Shown one piece after another: positions 6,800 through 13,385 of a stretch of DNA of 13,385 bases (position 1 is the first letter of the stretch; each line of letters starts with the position of its first letter). The position numbers and the translations under genes were made by a program. The DNA comes from Planctomycetaceae bacterium. GTDB lineage: Bacteria; Planctomycetota; Planctomycetia; Pirellulales; Pirellulaceae. The notes below the pieces were generated by a model that searched no databases, was not told where the DNA came from, and was given only the letters and a program-made list of their open reading frames with translations. The stretch covers positions 1 to 13,385 of the forward strand of contig DNPC01000567.1 in assembly GCA_003501565.1 (NCBI GenBank), read 5' to 3'.

Positions 6800-7604
6800 A
6801 CTGCCAAAAACGTTTCAGCTGCGTGTAGACGTTCTCTGGCCACGGGTAGTTGTGCGGGAGGTTGTCGAGGTCTAGAAACTCGGCTTCATTGCCGCTGAGC
6901 GACTGGTGAAGTTGCTGGCCAAATCGAAACGGAACTACCTCATCGTTGCGACCGTGCACCTGAAACACCGGGCCAGAATAGCCCTGAATTCGAGCCGCCG
7001 AAGGGTAGCGATTGCGAAGCATGAGTCGTACCGGAAGCCAGGGAAAGCGGCTACTGGCTACGTTTACCATCGAGTCGAAAGTGCGGTCGAGAATCAGCAA
7101 GTTGCAATCACCGGTGGCGGCTAGGTGAATTGCGACGGCACCGCCGATTGAACGTCCCCAAAGGACGGTTTTGTGCTCAGGGGCAGCCTTGTGTTTCTCA
7201 GCCAGCCATCCATAAATCGCTTCTGCATCCCGCAGGATGCCCTCTTCGCCTGGGCTGCCCTGGCTCTTCCCGTACCCACGGTAGTCAAACACTAGCACGT
7301 TGACCCCGAACCGCTCCTGCAACTCAAGGACGTCATCGGCAAGCCAAGCTACATGTTCTCCGTTGCCATGGCAAAACAAAACCGTGGTGTTTGCGCCGGG
7401 TAGAGGGCAGTACCAGCCGTGCACTTGATTTCCGTCACTAGCGCTCGCGAAGACATCTTCGTAGGCAAAATCAGTTGGTTCCCAATCTCCATCAGCTGGA
7501 TTTGGGGCCGGGTACATCAGCGTAGATTCGAGCAGTGCAAACACAATTACGATTCCAACGTAGAGCAGCGCGATTGTGAGCAGTAGCTTACCAAGGCGTT
7601 GCAT
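6789..7604 (-). CDS. Membrane-anchored alpha/beta hydrolase
   Basis: This 271-residue serine hydrolase has one N-terminal membrane anchor (residues 6-26) and its catalytic domain probably outside the cytoplasmic membrane. The fold is marked by VLFCHGNGEH (75-84, oxyanion loop), VFDYRGYGKSQG (106-117) and the nucleophile elbow GRSIGG (150-155) with S152. The likely acid is D221 in HGRNDEVVPF (217-226) and the likely histidine is H251 in LPHNYPW, so the triad is complete. The pattern resembles the ABHD13/ABHD17-like 'alpha/beta hydrolase of the serine aminopeptidase S33' group, with esterase or thioesterase activity likely but substrate unknown. A TTG 31 codons upstream would lengthen it. I chose the ATG at 7602-7604 because it places the anchor helix directly at the N-terminus. 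It lies about 100 bases downstream of the YdeI-DUF1697 gene on the same strand. Confidence 0.88.
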   Translation of the reverse strand: MQRLGKLLLTIALLYVGIVIVFALLESTLMYPAPNPADGDWEPTDFAYEDVFASASDGNQVHGWYCPLPGANTTVLFCHGNGEHVAWLADDVLELQERFGVNVLVFDYRGYGKSQGSPGEEGILRDAEAIYGWLAEKHKAAPEHKTVLWGRSIGGAVAIHLAATGDCNLLILDRTFDSMVNVASSRFPWLPVRLMLRNRYPSAARIQGYSGPVFQVHGRNDEVVPFRFGQQLHQSLSGNEAEFLDLDNLPHNYPWPENVYTQLKRFWQSVL

Positions 7605-7712
7605 CGAAGTTGCCTTATGCTTGTAGAGGACGCTTAAGATCTCCCAAGCGTACCCTGTCCCGACGATTCTAAGAGATCTTCGTTCTTCGCGGGGCAAGGA
7701 TGTTCGTCAACG

Positions 7713-8864
7713 CTAGCCTAGATCATCCAATGCCGATGCGATTTTCTGCACCGTGTTGAAATTCCGTGACGTCGCCAAATTGGATGTTTTCTTTTCGATG
7801 AGCGCTGCGGTGATCTTGGAGTGTCGAAAACCGTGCGGGCAGTGCTGGTAAAGGACTTGTCTGGATGCTTGGATTTGTTCGTCTTTGGAAAGATGCTCGC
7901 TGAGTGCAGCCAGTTGCGATTTTGTCAATCGCGACTGAAGAATCGTTGCCGCCGTGAACTTGGGGTCGCAGTCCACGAAAGGATTGTCGGCGATAATCTT
8001 TTGCCAACTTTGACCACTAACGGCAAGGCAATCGAGTTGGATTCTCGACTGCTTTTTGATCAGCTGCGCGGCCTGATCGGCGGCACAGCTGGGTTTGAGC
8101 TGCGTTCGGCAAACGATATTGCCGCTTTGTAGCAGCGTGCTAACGTCTTCGAAATCCGGTGTTAGCAGAGCCTTGCGAACATCTGCCATCGGTAGCTTGT
8201 TCTTTCCACCGACGTTAACGGCGCGAAGCAGCAGTACCACGAGCTTCGTTGTGCGATTTCCCTTCTGAGTTACCTTCGGGATCGGCTCATGTTCGGCGAG
8301 GCTCTCTAGTAGCTTTTGCAGGCGTCGGGCACGTGTCGCATCTTGCTTGGCTGTTTGTAGTCCTACGAGTGCCGAAAAGCGCTCGGACGCCGATAGCCGA
8401 GCGAACGCGGAACCGACTTTGGGATTTGCCTTCAGCTTCGCAGCGAGGTCTGCGGGAACTTGAATCGTCGCGGGGGAATCATAGGCAGCGTCCCAGCGCC
8501 CGTCTTGCTTTGCCGCCTGAACTTCGGCAAGACCTGATGGCTTCATCCGATTTTGCTCGATGAGTTCTTCCGCGATACCACGATTGATTTTCGACCAAGT
8601 GCTCCGGGGACGGCGGTGCGAGAACTTTCTGACGCAAAATTCATCGCTGTATTTGTTGATAAGTCCGTCGATCCAGCCGTAAGACAAAGCCGTTTCGCGA
8701 GCCTGTTCGTAAGTGATGCTCTTTTGACCGCTGTTCTTTTTTGCAAACATCAGCCAAATGCTGTCGGAGCTCCCGCAATAGCGTTTCAACCATGTGTCCC
8801 AGCTCTTCTGTGTTTTGAACCAATACACTGCGAGGTCTTTGTGGGAGTCAGGTTGTTTTGACAT
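7713..8864 (-). CDS. Fusion of YdeI/OmpD-associated domain and DUF1697
   Basis: This is a 383-residue cytoplasmic protein made of two families that are usually encoded separately. Residues 10-190 match the YdeI/OmpD-associated family, sometimes labelled bacteriocin-protection. Signatures are SYGWIDGLIN (61-70), RKFSHRRPRSTWSKIN (79-94), RMKPSGLAEVQAAKQDGRWDAAYDSP (106-131) and the TAKQDATRARR helix (171-181). After a polar linker of about 15 residues, 206-383 match DUF1697: LLLRAVNVGGKNKLPMADVR (211-230), LLQSGNIV (244-251) and the terminal TSRNFNTVQKI (365-375). Neither family has an established biochemical activity, so none is assigned. The frame is continuous with no sign of a sequencing error at the junction. 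The ATG at 8862-8864 is supported by GGGAG at 8871-8875, six bases upstream. The preceding gene's terminator ends only a few bases before that site. Confidence 0.88.
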   Translation of the reverse strand: MSKQPDSHKDLAVYWFKTQKSWDTWLKRYCGSSDSIWLMFAKKNSGQKSITYEQARETALSYGWIDGLINKYSDEFCVRKFSHRRPRSTWSKINRGIAEELIEQNRMKPSGLAEVQAAKQDGRWDAAYDSPATIQVPADLAAKLKANPKVGSAFARLSASERFSALVGLQTAKQDATRARRLQKLLESLAEHEPIPKVTQKGNRTTKLVVLLLRAVNVGGKNKLPMADVRKALLTPDFEDVSTLLQSGNIVCRTQLKPSCAADQAAQLIKKQSRIQLDCLAVSGQSWQKIIADNPFVDCDPKFTAATILQSRLTKSQLAALSEHLSKDEQIQASRQVLYQHCPHGFRHSKITAALIEKKTSNLATSRNFNTVQKIASALDDLG

Positions 8865-8870
8865 CAGTTG

Positions 8871-8875
8871 CTCCC
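8871..8875 (-). promoter_or_regulatory. Shine-Dalgarno site of the YdeI-DUF1697 gene
   Basis: On the minus strand this reads GGGAG, six bases before the ATG at 8864. It is one of only two good ribosome-binding sites in the window and fixes the start. It lies seven bases after the T-run of the upstream terminator. Confidence 0.6.
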
Positions 8876-8881
8876 GGTATG

Positions 8882-8913
8882 AAAAAAGGCCAAGCGCATA
8901 AATCGCTTGGCCT
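8882..8913 (-). terminator. Rho-independent terminator of the secreted-protein gene
   Basis: AGGCCAAGCG at 8887-8896 pairs perfectly with CGCTTGGCCT at 8904-8913 around a 7-base loop. On the minus strand the stem is followed by a run of T residues (8882-8887), the textbook intrinsic terminator form. It lies 136 bases after the stop of the secreted-protein gene (9049-9939). The 3' region before it also holds an imperfect hairpin (8955-8962 with 8981-8989) and a dispersed repeat. Confidence 0.85.
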
Positions 8914-9021
8914 GAATTCTAGTCGGTTTGCTCTCTTGTTCGTAGAGAGGCTTCGTGCCGTGAGAGTTCATCCCTCAGTCCACGGGCACTAGTTCTGGTT
9001 CCTTTGCGTTTCGTCAGTTCT

Positions 9022-9047
9022 GGAACCGCGGCTAACGCCGTGCGGCT
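9022..9047. repeat. Dispersed GCGGCTAAC repeat, single copy
   Basis: GGAACCGCGGCTAACGCCG followed by TGCGGCT matches positions 61-86 at 23 of 26 bases, in the same orientation. The unit contains GCGGCT twice with AACGCCGT between. It ends one base before the stop codon of the secreted-protein gene, so it lies in that gene's 3' untranslated region. Confidence 0.65.
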
Positions 9048-9048
9048 G

Positions 9049-9939
9049 CTAGAACGAGATTCGCAAGTTTCCAAGACGAATCGTGGGTCCGGCAGGTCGT
9101 CCTCGGAAGTTGCCTGGTACCGCAGGCGCTCCAGCTTGTCGGCTCAATATCTGAGCGGCTAGCGGAGGAATTGGTGCAGGAGGTACCGGCGGGCGGAAGC
9201 TGCTTCGCGAGTGGATCTCGACACGCTGGGTGTGCCCAGAGAGTTGTCCTCTGGGTGCCCGTCCATAAGGAGCGTAGCCGCTGCTGTATATGTTCGTTTG
9301 AACGTGGCCATGCGGGTGGACCTGTGTCAGTGTCTGCGAAAGCGCGACGGGGCAGGCTTCGCCTTGAGCCTGGCCGTACAGTTCAACTTCGATGCGAACA
9401 AGCAACGGGAATGCCTCGTGCAGAATGACCTGTTCCATGTGGTCCAGCAGCGCTTGATCCTGAGGGCAAACGCCAGTGACTGCTTGGTTGTTCACCAATC
9501 CGTAGAAGCGTTCCAAGAGCGATCGCACTGACGTGATGTCTTGACGCAAGATCGTCTCGGTGTGGTAGCTGTAGGACCCTGTCGCGGCCGCCGAGGCCAG
9601 CATCTGGTGCATATGCTGCTTGAGGTTGTCCAGCCGCCGGATATACAACTTGATACCAGCCGAGTTGTGGTAGCCTGCCGAAAGTTGATGAGCGTCGGAG
9701 TGCAAGTGCGTGCAAACCAGTGACATTTCACCAACCAGATTGGTCAGCCTGGCGACATCGCATTCGTGCCGTGGCGACAGCACTTGGCGTTGAACCGGTT
9801 GGGAAATTCTGGCTGAGGCGTGAATTCCCGATACCGCGTGCTGCGAAGGGAAAGTCGGTGGGAACGGGAATTGCGCGAGGCCCGGGGATACCACAGTCAA
9901 TGTGATTAAGGCCGCTGTCGGTGCGATGAGTCGCTTCAT
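9049..9939 (-). CDS. Secreted protein of unknown function
   Basis: This 296-residue preprotein has a clear Sec signal peptide: MKR, a hydrophobic core (residues 5-17) and probable cleavage after LAQ (about 22-23). The mature part has a helical core (57-200) with four cysteines (60, 76, 158, 196) that could make two disulfides, and many histidines, especially 79-112 and 208-212. It ends in a proline/arginine-rich low-complexity tail (225-285, including RPPVPPAPIPP). I do not recognise the family; lineage-specific secreted proteins are common in planctomycetes. The start is firm: AAGGAG (9946-9951 on the minus strand) lies six bases before the ATG. It appears to be a single-gene transcript, with the penicillin-acylase gene ending 192 bases upstream and its own intrinsic terminator downstream. 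Confidence 0.82.
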   Translation of the reverse strand: MKRLIAPTAALITLTVVSPGLAQFPFPPTFPSQHAVSGIHASARISQPVQRQVLSPRHECDVARLTNLVGEMSLVCTHLHSDAHQLSAGYHNSAGIKLYIRRLDNLKQHMHQMLASAAATGSYSYHTETILRQDITSVRSLLERFYGLVNNQAVTGVCPQDQALLDHMEQVILHEAFPLLVRIEVELYGQAQGEACPVALSQTLTQVHPHGHVQTNIYSSGYAPYGRAPRGQLSGHTQRVEIHSRSSFRPPVPPAPIPPLAAQILSRQAGAPAVPGNFRGRPAGPTIRLGNLRISF

Positions 9940-9945
9940 GGCTCA

Positions 9946-9951
9946 CTCCTT
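9946..9951 (-). promoter_or_regulatory. Strong Shine-Dalgarno site of the secreted-protein gene
   Basis: On the minus strand this reads AAGGAG, six bases before the ATG at 9939. It is the strongest ribosome-binding site in the window, where most genes lack one, so high translation is inferred. Confidence 0.7.
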
Positions 9952-10131
9952 GAAGAGGGGGGTAGGTTGTGCCTCTCAAGAATGCGAACCGTGTGCCAAA
10001 CCACAAAACAGGCAAAATAGCTGGGTTTTTGGGCGTTTCTGATCTCCTGTGATGTCAAATTGTAGCCACGCCGAAAGAAAGATGTCGAAGTGACCTCTTA
10101 GGCGTGTAGCCAAATTAAATGAATGGTTGCG

Positions 10132-12642
10132 TTATGGAAGAGGGGTGAGGGTGAGCGTGTACCGGGTGTCTCCAGGCAGGAGCGGGGATGCTTTGCCTGC
10201 GGCCCAGTCGCTGAAGCCAGTTCGGTAATGCGGAGAATAGGGGTGGCCAGATTGTCCGCCTGGTTGGTGGTAGATCCCCTGTTCTTCGTGCCCTGGGGAT
10301 ACGACCATCCGTTGTGAAGCGCCGAAAGCGGGTGACTGAACAAGCGGCATGTGCGAATCGCCGGACAGTGGGAGTTTCGGCATGTCTAACCACCGTGACA
10401 GCAGCGGCAAGGAGTTTGAAAGTGGGTGTTGAATACGCGACTGATTCCGCGAACCCCAAGTTGCGTCGGATAGAGGGCCGTCCTGTGTTAATACTCGCTG
10501 CGTAGATTTGGCTGCTTCGACCAACAACGCATTCCAGCTCTCGAATTCTGGGGGTAACCAGTGCATCGGTCGTTCTTCCAGCAGGTCCCAGAGTGCGTCC
10601 TCGAAATTAAGTCGAACGTAGGCCCCTTCAAAACCTGCAGCTCGAAAAAATGCACCGCGTTGTTCGATCGCGACATCTCGTTCACCACTACCTTGACCAA
10701 ACATGATTGCGTGAACGTTCAATCGGAAACTGCGGACAACTCGATATCCAACCGATCCAGCGCTCGCCGTAGCGTCCCAGTTCGTGGAATAGTTGACGAA
10801 GTCCTCCGAGAATTCCTCATCAATGCCGAGAACCGAAACCAGTAACTCTTGCCAGCGGGTCAGAAAACGAGCTTCATGGTCCCGCTGAATCGCAAGCATG
10901 TCGGATTCGTCAAACGCATCTTTTTCGAACAACCGCGCGCGGACCTGATGCGCACGGCCACCATGATCAAAAGCAAAGTCGCCGATTCGGTTCATGGCAG
11001 CACCACCGACGATTCGATTGTTGGCCGTCCATACGCGTCCATCTGATCCTAGTTTTACTAGTGGCTGTTCCTCTTTCGGCAGATATCCTTGCCAGGCACC
11101 GCCCTCGGACCAGTCTTGCGGCGTGCGCGGTGGACGAATGTCGCTGCGGCTTGGGATTGGGCCAGACAACGTCCAGCCGACATCTCCGGCGCTATCGGCG
11201 ACAACTAAGTTCAAGTGGGGTGGGCCCGCCTGCGCACCAATCGCCAAAGCAGCATTGGTATCCTCAGCAGATTCCAGATCGAACAATCGCGAGTTTTGGG
11301 TGGTTGGATCATTTCCGACCCATCGATGCACGAACCGTTTGTCCTCTTCTTGGTGAATGACGGGGCCCCAGATCGTCCACTCAAACTCGAATTCTTGCTC
11401 GGTCCCACCAACGCGAATTACTTCTGAGACACGCTTTAGCTCCCGGGGGCCGTCGGGGGTTACATAGGTCTCCAAGCCAGCTTCAGTTTTCGGCCCCGGC
11501 ACAAGTTCCACGATATCCCCGAAGTCTCCATGGCTGTTGGTCAGCCCCCAGGCAACGCTACCATTTGAGCCTTCGATCAACCCCGGCAAGCCAGGTAAGG
11601 TCACGCCTACGAGACGACGCACCTTTCCGTCCAGGCATGGCGTCTTCAGGCAGGCCCGGTACCAAATGGCAGGCACACGGAGGCCCAGGTGCATGTCGGA
11701 GGCAAGAATCGCACTTCCGCTTGCACTAAGATCGCCACCGACCGCCCAGTTATTACTGCCAACCAAATTCTGTTCAGCAAACTGTGACGTGGGGTTGGCA
11801 AGCAGCGACCATGGATGCTGGTATTTCGATGCAACATGTTGCTCTTTGTCGTTGCCGTGACGTTGTAGGAGAGCCGTTTGAGGATTCTTGAGAAGCTCAC
11901 GTAGAGACCAAATTTCTGATCCTGGCAGTGGCGGTGGTTCAATGGTGGAATCGTCCAGTGCTGCATCCCACTGCGAACCTGTCCGCAGCATGAACTCAAA
12001 CACCTCGGAGGGAAGCTGCTGGTGTAATTTGCCAAGATGCACTTCCTCCATGCCGTCCTTTGACTGTAAGTCTGTCAACATCGTTTGCATGACATGAATG
12101 GAATCTTCAGCCGTCCAGGTGGCTGGCTCTGCGCGTAACAGTGTGTATTCAAATGGTGCGGCCCCGAGTTGGTTGAGCCCTTCGTTCACGCCGCGTGCAT
12201 AGGCCTCGAACATCGATCGGTGAGCTGGCGTCATCTCCGCGACAGTGCTTCGCGCGATGCTGGCAAAGCGGTGCCGACGGAACGACTGATCGACGGCGAT
12301 CGTTGCGCTGCCAATTAGTTCACTCAGTCGCCCGCTTGAGACTCGCCGGAGCATATCCATTTGAAAGAACCGCTCTTGAGCGTGTACGAAGCCAAGTCCA
12401 TAAGCGGTATCCTCCCGGGACTGCCCAGTGATGGTCGGAACTCCTGCGGCGTCCCGTGCGATTTCCACTTCCGCGCTCAATCCATCGACTTGTAGGGTTC
12501 CATCGAGCGTGGGCAAACTGGCGGAAATTCGCCAGTGCAACATCGACCCGAACACGATCAAACAGATCAGCGTGCAGCCAACTGCCCATAGGATCAGCTT
12601 TTTCCAATTCAGACGCCGACGTTTGCTGGTCGATTGTGACAC
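10132..12642 (-). CDS. Penicillin acylase (amidase) family Ntn-hydrolase, membrane-anchored
   Basis: This is an 836-residue precursor of the S45 peptidase family, which hydrolyses amide bonds of beta-lactam side chains, acyl-homoserine lactones or other N-acyl compounds. A basic N-terminus and one membrane helix (16-34) anchor it, with the rest probably outside the membrane. The alpha-chain begins around EIARDAAGVPTI (60-71), with GLGFVHAQERFFQMD (82-96) typical of the family. The self-cleavage site is G295/S296 in VGSNNWAVGG (294-303), making S296 the nucleophile of the beta-chain. GLIEGSNGSVAWGLTNS (354-370), the WTANNRIVGG asparagine segment (538-547) and GQSGHPYSPHYRTGFSDW (796-813) are also present, so all expected catalytic elements seem intact. 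Translation starts at GTG (12640-12642) with no clear ribosome-binding site. The substrate is not deducible; acyl-homoserine-lactone acylase and beta-lactam acylase are both possible. Confidence 0.93.
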   Translation of the reverse strand: MSQSTSKRRRLNWKKLILWAVGCTLICLIVFGSMLHWRISASLPTLDGTLQVDGLSAEVEIARDAAGVPTITGQSREDTAYGLGFVHAQERFFQMDMLRRVSSGRLSELIGSATIAVDQSFRRHRFASIARSTVAEMTPAHRSMFEAYARGVNEGLNQLGAAPFEYTLLRAEPATWTAEDSIHVMQTMLTDLQSKDGMEEVHLGKLHQQLPSEVFEFMLRTGSQWDAALDDSTIEPPPLPGSEIWSLRELLKNPQTALLQRHGNDKEQHVASKYQHPWSLLANPTSQFAEQNLVGSNNWAVGGDLSASGSAILASDMHLGLRVPAIWYRACLKTPCLDGKVRRLVGVTLPGLPGLIEGSNGSVAWGLTNSHGDFGDIVELVPGPKTEAGLETYVTPDGPRELKRVSEVIRVGGTEQEFEFEWTIWGPVIHQEEDKRFVHRWVGNDPTTQNSRLFDLESAEDTNAALAIGAQAGPPHLNLVVADSAGDVGWTLSGPIPSRSDIRPPRTPQDWSEGGAWQGYLPKEEQPLVKLGSDGRVWTANNRIVGGAAMNRIGDFAFDHGGRAHQVRARLFEKDAFDESDMLAIQRDHEARFLTRWQELLVSVLGIDEEFSEDFVNYSTNWDATASAGSVGYRVVRSFRLNVHAIMFGQGSGERDVAIEQRGAFFRAAGFEGAYVRLNFEDALWDLLEERPMHWLPPEFESWNALLVEAAKSTQRVLTQDGPLSDATWGSRNQSRIQHPLSNSLPLLSRWLDMPKLPLSGDSHMPLVQSPAFGASQRMVVSPGHEEQGIYHQPGGQSGHPYSPHYRTGFSDWAAGKASPLLPGDTRYTLTLTPLP

Positions 12643-12992
12643 TTGAATTCTTTCGCTGAGAATTGAGGTAGCCGAGAGCCGTCCCGATGAGCGATAGCGA
12701 AACTAGTTGTTTTGATTAAAGCATGCGACTTATGGCAGTCGCCTGGAACGCGTTGCTTATTCTAGGCTGAAACCAATCGAAGATCTGGTGTGATCGGTCG
12801 GCAAAACGTCCAATCCCAAGCGTTTGCGTGTAGCAACGCGACGGCTTGATACCGCTGATGATAGGCGATTCTATGGAAGGACGCACAATGCGTCCACGTA
12901 ATGATGCAGCAAGTATTTGTGCAGGGCACGCGGCGACATCAATGACTCTTCATTAAACGCGGGAGATCGTGTCGCTATTGGGGATGCTGTGC
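12643..12992. other. Spacer between trpE and the penicillin-acylase gene
   Basis: This 350-base non-coding stretch should hold the 3' end of the trpE transcript and the promoter of the acylase gene. A perfect 6-bp stem lies at 12725-12742 (GCGACT/AGTCGC around TATGGC). No clear terminator with a T-run, promoter boxes or coding frame was seen. Confidence 0.5.
12725..12742. repeat. Small perfect inverted repeat
   Basis: GCGACT at 12725-12730 and AGTCGC at 12737-12742 flank TATGGC. It is about 80 bases before the acylase start and 250 bases after the trpE stop. On the minus strand the following bases are T/A-rich but not a clean T-run, so it is not called a terminator. Confidence 0.3.
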
Positions 12993-13385
12993 CTACGATT
13001 TAGAGGTTCTAGCCACGGTCGCTTCGATGGCTTTGAGCATCGCCCCGGCCTTGTTGAGCGTCTCCTGGTATTCGGCGCTAGGAACGCTGTCGGCAACGAC
13101 GCCGGCTCCCGCTTGGATAAAGATGGAGTCTTCGGTAAACACGATTGTTCGCAAGGCAATACACGTATCCATGTTTCCGGAGTAATCGATGTACCCAACT
13201 GCTCCGGCGTAGGGGCCGCGACGATGCGGTTCGATTTCGTCGATGATCTCCATGGCCCTTACTTTCGGCGCGCCGCTAACCGTTCCGGCGGGCAGACAAG
13301 CTTTCATCGCATCCATCGCGTTCATCTCAGCTTTGAGCTTGCCTTGGACGTTTGAGCTGATATGCATGACATGGCTGTAGCGTTC
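12993..13385 (-). CDS. trpE: Anthranilate synthase component I, C-terminal part (cut by window edge)
   Basis: Only the last 130 or so residues are in the window; the frame runs open through the right edge. The enzyme converts chorismate, with ammonia from the glutamine-amidotransferase partner TrpG, to anthranilate, the first step of tryptophan synthesis. The visible part is the end of the chorismate-binding domain: ERYSHVMHISSNVQG at the edge, then CLPAGTVSGAPKVRAMEIID, RRGPYAGAVGYIDYSGN and QAGAGVVADSVPSAEYQET. The PAGTVSGAPK form favours TrpE over PabB, which usually has a P-G-G-S-I-T-G-A-P-K-like sequence. It ends in a short tail after the last helix (TSKS). No trpG gene follows within the 350-base spacer or as the next gene, which is the acylase, so trpE is not followed by its partner here. 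Confidence 0.92.
   Translation of the reverse strand, partial: ERYSHVMHISSNVQGKLKAEMNAMDAMKACLPAGTVSGAPKVRAMEIIDEIEPHRRGPYAGAVGYIDYSGNMDTCIALRTIVFTEDSIFIQAGAGVVADSVPSAEYQETLNKAGAMLKAIEATVARTSKS

Noticed and set aside
10053..10058. TTGACA on the minus strand upstream of the secreted-protein gene as a -35 promoter box
   Set aside because: No TATAAT-like box lies at about 17 bases from it, so a promoter cannot be supported.
10067..10106. CACGCC/GGCGTG inverted repeat downstream of the acylase gene as a terminator
   Set aside because: The arms are six bases with a 28-base loop and no T-run; such a match is expected by chance.
12969..13355. 128-codon plus-strand frame opposite trpE
   Set aside because: It is the mirror of a strongly conserved trpE reading frame and has no independent support.

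Overview
The window looks like ordinary chromosomal DNA of a planctomycete, most likely a Rhodopirellula-like member of the Pirellulaceae. This is inferred from several features together: moderate GC content, short genes on both strands with wide spacers, mostly weak ribosome-binding sites, and GTG/TTG starts. Two spacers also carry a GC-rich repeat built on CCGCGGCTAAC (positions 28-86 and 9022-9047), a type I associate with this group. No phage, transposon, CRISPR array, tRNA or rRNA is visible.

Layout, left to right. A 406-base non-coding stretch carries facing copies of the repeat and an operator-like palindrome. It is followed by a Gfo/Idh/MocA-type oxidoreductase (407-1501, +). A minus-strand group follows, given here in transcription order: a CPA1-type sodium/proton antiporter with a C-terminal RCK/TrkA-like half (5505 to 3601), a LysR regulator with the two-cysteine signature of OxyR (3448 to 2582), and a small membrane protein of unknown function (2232 to 1582). 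A family 2 glycosyltransferase of the dolichol-phosphate-mannose-synthase type (5867-6754, +) converges on a membrane-anchored alpha/beta hydrolase (7604 to 6789, -). Next come a fused YdeI-DUF1697 protein (8864 to 7713, -), a secreted protein of unknown function with its own intrinsic terminator (9939 to 9049, -), a membrane-anchored penicillin-acylase-family hydrolase (12642 to 10132, -), and the C-terminal end of anthranilate synthase component I, TrpE (13385 to 12993, -, cut by the window edge).

The genes do not form one pathway. Spacers between neighbours are mostly 100-360 bases, so most are probably transcribed alone. The one plausible functional pairing is the antiporter with the OxyR-like regulator, 152 bases apart and co-directional.

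I did not find a convincing undescribed multi-gene system. The most interesting points are the YdeI-DUF1697 fusion, the conserved OxyR cysteine pair in a regulator beside an antiporter rather than a peroxidase gene, the Ile-Asp (not Asn-Asp) ion-site motif in the antiporter, the terminator sitting directly in front of the fusion gene's ribosome-binding site, and several small inverted or tandem repeats in the spacers.
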